Assembly (NCBI GenBank): GCA_014904985.1
Contig: MU129250.1
Span: 1 to 44,304 of the forward strand
Length of the DNA stretch: 44,304 nt
Reading direction: 5' to 3'
DNA from: Hydnum rufescens UP504
Lineage: Eukaryota; Basidiomycota; Agaricomycetes; Cantharellales; Hydnaceae
Under the pieces are notes generated by a model. It was not told where the DNA came from and did not search any database. It was given only the letters and a program-made list of their open reading frames with translations. Both the position numbers and the translations under genes were made by a program. Below, one piece after another: positions 41,065 to 44,304 of this stretch. Positions within the stretch are counted from its first letter, which is position 1. Each line of letters begins with the position of its first letter.

Positions 41065-41199
41065 CCAGTATAGACTGGGGTGTGGTGTTCAGGTATGTTA
41101 TTGCATTTTAGCTACTCTAGTGCAAACAGGGCTGCCTCTGGCTGCCCTTTTTGCACTACTATTGATTTTTTCAACTAACCTGCTGTTCCCCCATTATAG
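41065..41199 (+). repeat. Isolated intron-like cassette of the 30-32.6 kb type
   Basis: H2-like hairpin ACCCCAGTATAGACTGGGGT (41063-41082), donor GTATGT at 41093, H1 at 41120-41156 (GTGCAAACAGGGCTGCC TCT GGCTGCCCTTTTTGCAC as two arms around a 3-nt loop), acceptor CATTATAG ending 41199. The intron-like part is 107 nt. The stem bases differ from the array on both sides in a way that keeps pairing. Confidence 0.75.
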
Positions 41200-41676
41200 G
41201 ATCCCCCTAAGTGCACACCCTGGGCCCCCCTTCTCCTCTGGTGGACCCTCTAGCCCCTCCCCCACCCCTCTAGTTGGTCTGGGGCAGGGGTGCCCCCTCT
41301 TGCTGGTGTGGTCATGCAACCTGGATTCTGTAATTAATTAGATAATAGTTAATTAGGTAATCATGTACATTAAGTAATATGTATTATATAATATATTTAA
41401 TTATATCATCAACTAATTATGTAATTTAATATTACATAATACTATTATTGTTATGTATGATTATGTCACTGCTTTTTTGGGTGGATTACATAATTTCCTA
41501 TTTAGGATATTAGGTAATTGACAGGTCAGCTGGTGCAGAATTCTACAAGGTCCAAAATTGATCTCAAATTGATCTCAACTTGAGCTCAAAACCTGACTCT
41601 TTTGCTATCAAATACTCTTTTGATCACTTTTTGATATCAAACATAATACAAGCCTATCCGGCACTATACAGATATC
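41200..41676. other. Exon-like CT-rich block then AT-rich spacer
   Basis: 41200-41330 is C-rich (runs of CCCC) and resembles the exon-like part of a cassette. 41330-41480 is nearly pure A/T (TAATTAATTAGATAAT..). No gene seen. Confidence 0.4.
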
Positions 41677-41731
41677 AAAATGACATACCTTTTAAGGCCC
41701 CCAAGAGTGTCTGACCAGCCTGGTAGTGCCA
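41677..41731. repeat. Inverted relative of the GGTCAG repeat at 28058
   Basis: The reverse complement reads GGTCAGACACTCTTGGGGGC then CTTAAAAGGTATGTC, against GGTCAGCCACTTAGAGGGGC then CTTAATAGGTATGTC at 28058. This may be the right end of a large element. Confidence 0.55.
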
Positions 41732-41899
41732 GCCACAGTGCACTCCCTTGTGTCTTCAAGGACCAGGATGCTGCATCAGATCAGGGTCTGAGTCAAGGGA
41801 GGTCATAAAAACAAGGGGAACTCAATACTGGGAGGATAGGTGTAGAAGCAGCTGGGAATCTCCACAGCAGCCTTGCAGACCCCACGGGTTATGAGCATG

Positions 41900-42517
41900 T
41901 CACTCCAGGGTCTTTTGGTATTCCCTGAGCTGTGCAAAGGCATTCTGTAATACAGGTTCCAGCTCAAATGTGTCATGCTCCAGTCCATATCCCTTCCAAC
42001 ATGCTAGATATTCCCTCCTCCTCATCCATGGGTTATATTGATTGCCTACCAGCTTCTCTACTTCATACTCCTCTTTGGTGGATAGCTCTCTTAGCTCAGG
42101 GAGCTTAGCCCTTCCTTCTTCTTGTACATCCTGGTAGTACTTGGTTAGGTGCTGAATATTCATTATGGGATACATTTTATACTCAGGTGGGAGATACAAG
42201 TGATAGACTATGGGATTTATCTTCTCTGATATAGTGAAAGATCCAATATGCCTTTGGACTAGTTTCCTTCCTGTTCCTTGTACATCAATCAACTCCAGAG
42301 AGTGAGGGTTCACTAGAACCTCATCTCCTTCCTCAAATTCATCATCATGCCTCTTCTTATCATAGGCTCTGGCCTGCCTGGCTTGGGCCTTCACCAGAGC
42401 ATCTTGTGCTTGAGAGCAATGCACTTCCAGTTCATCCACTAAGGTCAATGCAGACATGCTATTGAGCTCAAACTGCTCAATTCCTCTGGATACTGGGTCT
42501 ATCACTATGGCTTCCAT
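41900..42517 (-). pseudogene. Ty3/gypsy integrase C-terminus with chromodomain
   Basis: A 205-codon minus-strand frame. Residues about 30-60 (QAQDALVKAQARQARAYDKK) and the following EGDEVLVN are the usual region after the integrase core; RHIGSFTISEKINPIVYHL follows; then the chromodomain YEVEKLVGNQYNPWMRRREY with LACWKGYGLEHDTFE near the end. Chromodomains direct integration to histone-marked chromatin. A TGA just before the first Met (about 42520) interrupts an upward-continuing frame reading VGLVDNHPAYNRYSP, so this is part of a longer broken pol. Ends FAQLREYQKTLE. Confidence 0.88.
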
Positions 42518-42529
42518 TCAAGGAGAGTA

Positions 42530-43851
42530 TCTGTTGTAAGCAGGATGGTTATCAACCAATCCAACTACTGTCTGTGAAGTTGAGCCAGGGACAAAGGAGG
42601 GAATCACAGAACTAATCTGGATGTTCAGGTTCGAGTGGGGGAAGGTCTTTTGAACAGGGGAAATTGCAGTGAGCCAGCAAAGCCCAAGCAATTAAGTGAG
42701 AATGTGTGTTTCAGTCAAATTACCACACCCTAAGAATCCCTTCTTGAGACCTTAGTCAAAGTGTAGTTAGAATTTGCTTTTTGTAGTGAGAAATCACCCA
42801 GGGACCAGCAGCTGTTCAAGAAGCTTCAAACTGGAGGGAGGGGGAGACCTACTGAATTTGTGTGCTAGCTGCACCTAATACACAATCCAGACTTCGACTC
42901 AATAAAAAGTGGAAAAGTCGGACATAAGGGACACACAGAGAAAAAGAAATGAAGTTAAAATCTTTAAAACTGATGGAGATATTCTAATTTCAAGATAAAT
43001 GGGAGATTGACACATTACATGCTATTCCTCCTTCAAACCTGGACAAGTTCCCTTAAGAAAAAGTGGAATAGGTCGCCCTGAGGGTCTTCTCTATCAGACA
43101 TAAGAGGGCCGGAGGTAATTCACTATTTTAAATGGTGGAGCAAAGGGGGAGTCATGGGGAGGGAGTTGTCTTGTGAAAAATGGAGTTCGCGTCCGATCGT
43201 TTTGCCCTTGGTACCATTCAATGAGCATTTTCAACAGCTTTCAAGGAGTGGTACTTGCGAATGAATCCGATAAGAATTGGCTTCGAAAATCAAGAAATAC
43301 TCCTTCAGAGTATGAATCATGGCAAGATATTGTTACAGGGACTGCATCTTTGATCCGTTCGTTTCGTGTTTAATACCGTTTGATAGGTATGATTCGTATC
43401 TTTCTGGGCGCAGTCATTTCGAGTCTATTTGATCAGAACTGATGGAGAAATTCGAAAAATACTCCTTCAGAGTAGTGCAGCCCCCATCTGGATCATGTGA
43501 CAGATCCATGAGTCCAGAATCAGAACTAGGCCTGGTCCATGTTGTTACATAATCACAATCTGTCACCCTTAAGGCAGTAGGATGGCTTGGAAAGACAGTC
43601 AAGCCATACAGTCTTGAGGAAGAATGGCAAGTTGAATTGCCTTGTCCAAAGAAAATGGACTTGAAGTAGGGCATAAACTGCTCCTTTTTGATGAGGACTG
43701 TTGAAGTCCGAAGGATAGTCAATAAATTGACTGGTGGACATGGTAAAGGAATGAGGTGATATTATGAGTTGGAAAGGGGTGGGAATCCAATTGACTTCTT
43801 GAATAAATGAATGCTGATAAAATTAAATGAGCATGGTTCCATATAATTGAT
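42530..43851. other. Unidentified 1.3-kb segment between two integrase pieces
   Basis: In an intact element the flanking integrase parts would be nearly adjacent. The left 150 bp carry an open minus frame (PVQKTFPHSNLNIQIS..). From 42880 to 43460 CpG is much more frequent than around it (GTTCGCGTCCGATCG at 43184). AAATACTCCTTCAGAGTA occurs twice, at about 43298 and 43457. AAAAAGTGGAA..GTCGG/GTCGCC also occurs twice, at 42904 and 43060. No clear gene. Confidence 0.45.
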
Positions 43852-44124
43852 TCATTCATAGGGAAAATGAGCCTCGGATGAGGATTCTATGATGTAGGGA
43901 TTTATCCCTCCAACACCATGCAATAGGAAGAAGGGAGAGTATCCTGTAGATGAGTGAGGTGTGGCATTGTGGGCCATTGCTAACATTCTGAGCCACTGGG
44001 CCCAAGAACTGTGATTCCCAGCCATGCAGGTGCATAGGGCTACTTCTATCAAGTCATTCACTTTCTCCATCTGCCCATCAGTTTGGGGATGATGCAAGGT
44101 GGACAGCATCAAATCTAAATCCAA
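43852..44124 (-). pseudogene. Ty3/gypsy integrase core fragment
   Basis: LSTLHHPQTDGQMEKVNDLI is the well-known YHPQTDGQTERVN block of gypsy integrases; NHSSWAQWLRMLAMAHN and HSSTGYSPFFLLHG follow as in the family. The upstream part of the core is cut off by the G1 LTR at 44129. It belongs with 41900-42517 as one element. Confidence 0.9.
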
Positions 44125-44128
44125 GTGC

Positions 44129-44304
44129 TGTCAGGATCAAATTGACATTTGCTTCTGCCTAAGGACTTACCCGTCAGAGTATCATTCTTCATCGACTCTA
44201 TCATATGGCGCCTACTTCCTCAAATGCTCTTGTCTCCTCTCTCCCTCCATTCACTACGGGGGTTATTGTCATCCTTGCCATTATTGGCATTTCTCTTATT
44301 ATTA
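44129..44304 (+). mobile_element. LTR of retrotransposon G1 (copy 3), left part
   Basis: Starts TGTCAGGATCAAATTGAC and follows copy 1 (3738 onward) to the window edge with few changes; it retains CpG at sites where copy 1 has TG or CA (for example ATGGCGCC against ATGGTGCC). It is inserted into the integrase core. The window ends before its right side. Confidence 0.88.

Overview
The window looks like a transposon-dense segment of a filamentous basidiomycete, most likely an Agaricomycete. The reasons are: short GT..AG introns (about 50-65 nt) in a NACHT-WD40 receptor gene; a KDZ-type transposase of the kind abundant in mushrooms; a Ngaro tyrosine-recombinase retrotransposon; Ty1/copia and Ty3/gypsy (chromodomain) elements; and very strong CpG depletion of most repeats with TG/CA excess, as expected from cytosine methylation and deamination. 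I cannot name the species.

Layout. 0.1-0.7 kb: degenerate minisatellite. 0.6-2.9 kb: minus-strand LTR retrotransposon 'G2' remnant (gag-like region, PBS, 5' LTR). 3.7-7.75 kb: LTR of a second family 'G1', split by a 3.2-kb Ty1/copia element with a 5-bp target duplication; that copia copy contains a head-to-head junction with a 121-bp LTR-like unit carrying a complete tRNA-like gene. 7.75-8.5 kb: a second G2 copy. 8.6-12.9 kb: degenerate minus-strand gene whose intron holds a G1 solo LTR, itself containing a MITE and a G2 solo LTR. 12.9-13.8 kb: 17-bp minisatellite. 15.0-16.8 kb: degenerate minus-strand gene, divergent from the receptor. 17.4-22.7 kb: plus-strand NACHT-WD40 (NLR/STAND) gene with about 14 WD repeats and three one-base frameshifts. 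23.4-25.4 kb: another degenerate gene. 25.7-27.7 kb: KDZ transposase pseudogene.

28.06-41.73 kb may be one large composite: weakly matching inverted ends (GGTCAG...), then an array of intron-like cassettes (30.0-32.65 kb) arranged around a central palindrome, then a 5.6-kb Ngaro element sitting exactly between two ~0.9-kb inverted-repeat arms, then one more intron-like cassette. 41.9-44.1 kb: chromodomain Ty3/gypsy integrase pieces separated by a 1.3-kb insertion. 44.13 kb to the end: the start of a third G1 LTR.

The most unusual structure is the cassette array. Each unit has a GT..AG interval of about 92-116 nt with a strong stem-loop (GCAAAAAGAGCAG / CTGCTCTTTTTGC) in its middle and a second stem-loop (CCACACACC / GGTGTGTGG) just upstream of the donor, and the stems show paired base changes between units. 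I do not recognise this family. Apart from the receptor, which is itself frameshifted, I see no clearly intact host gene. All identifications rest on reading motifs; no database search was possible.
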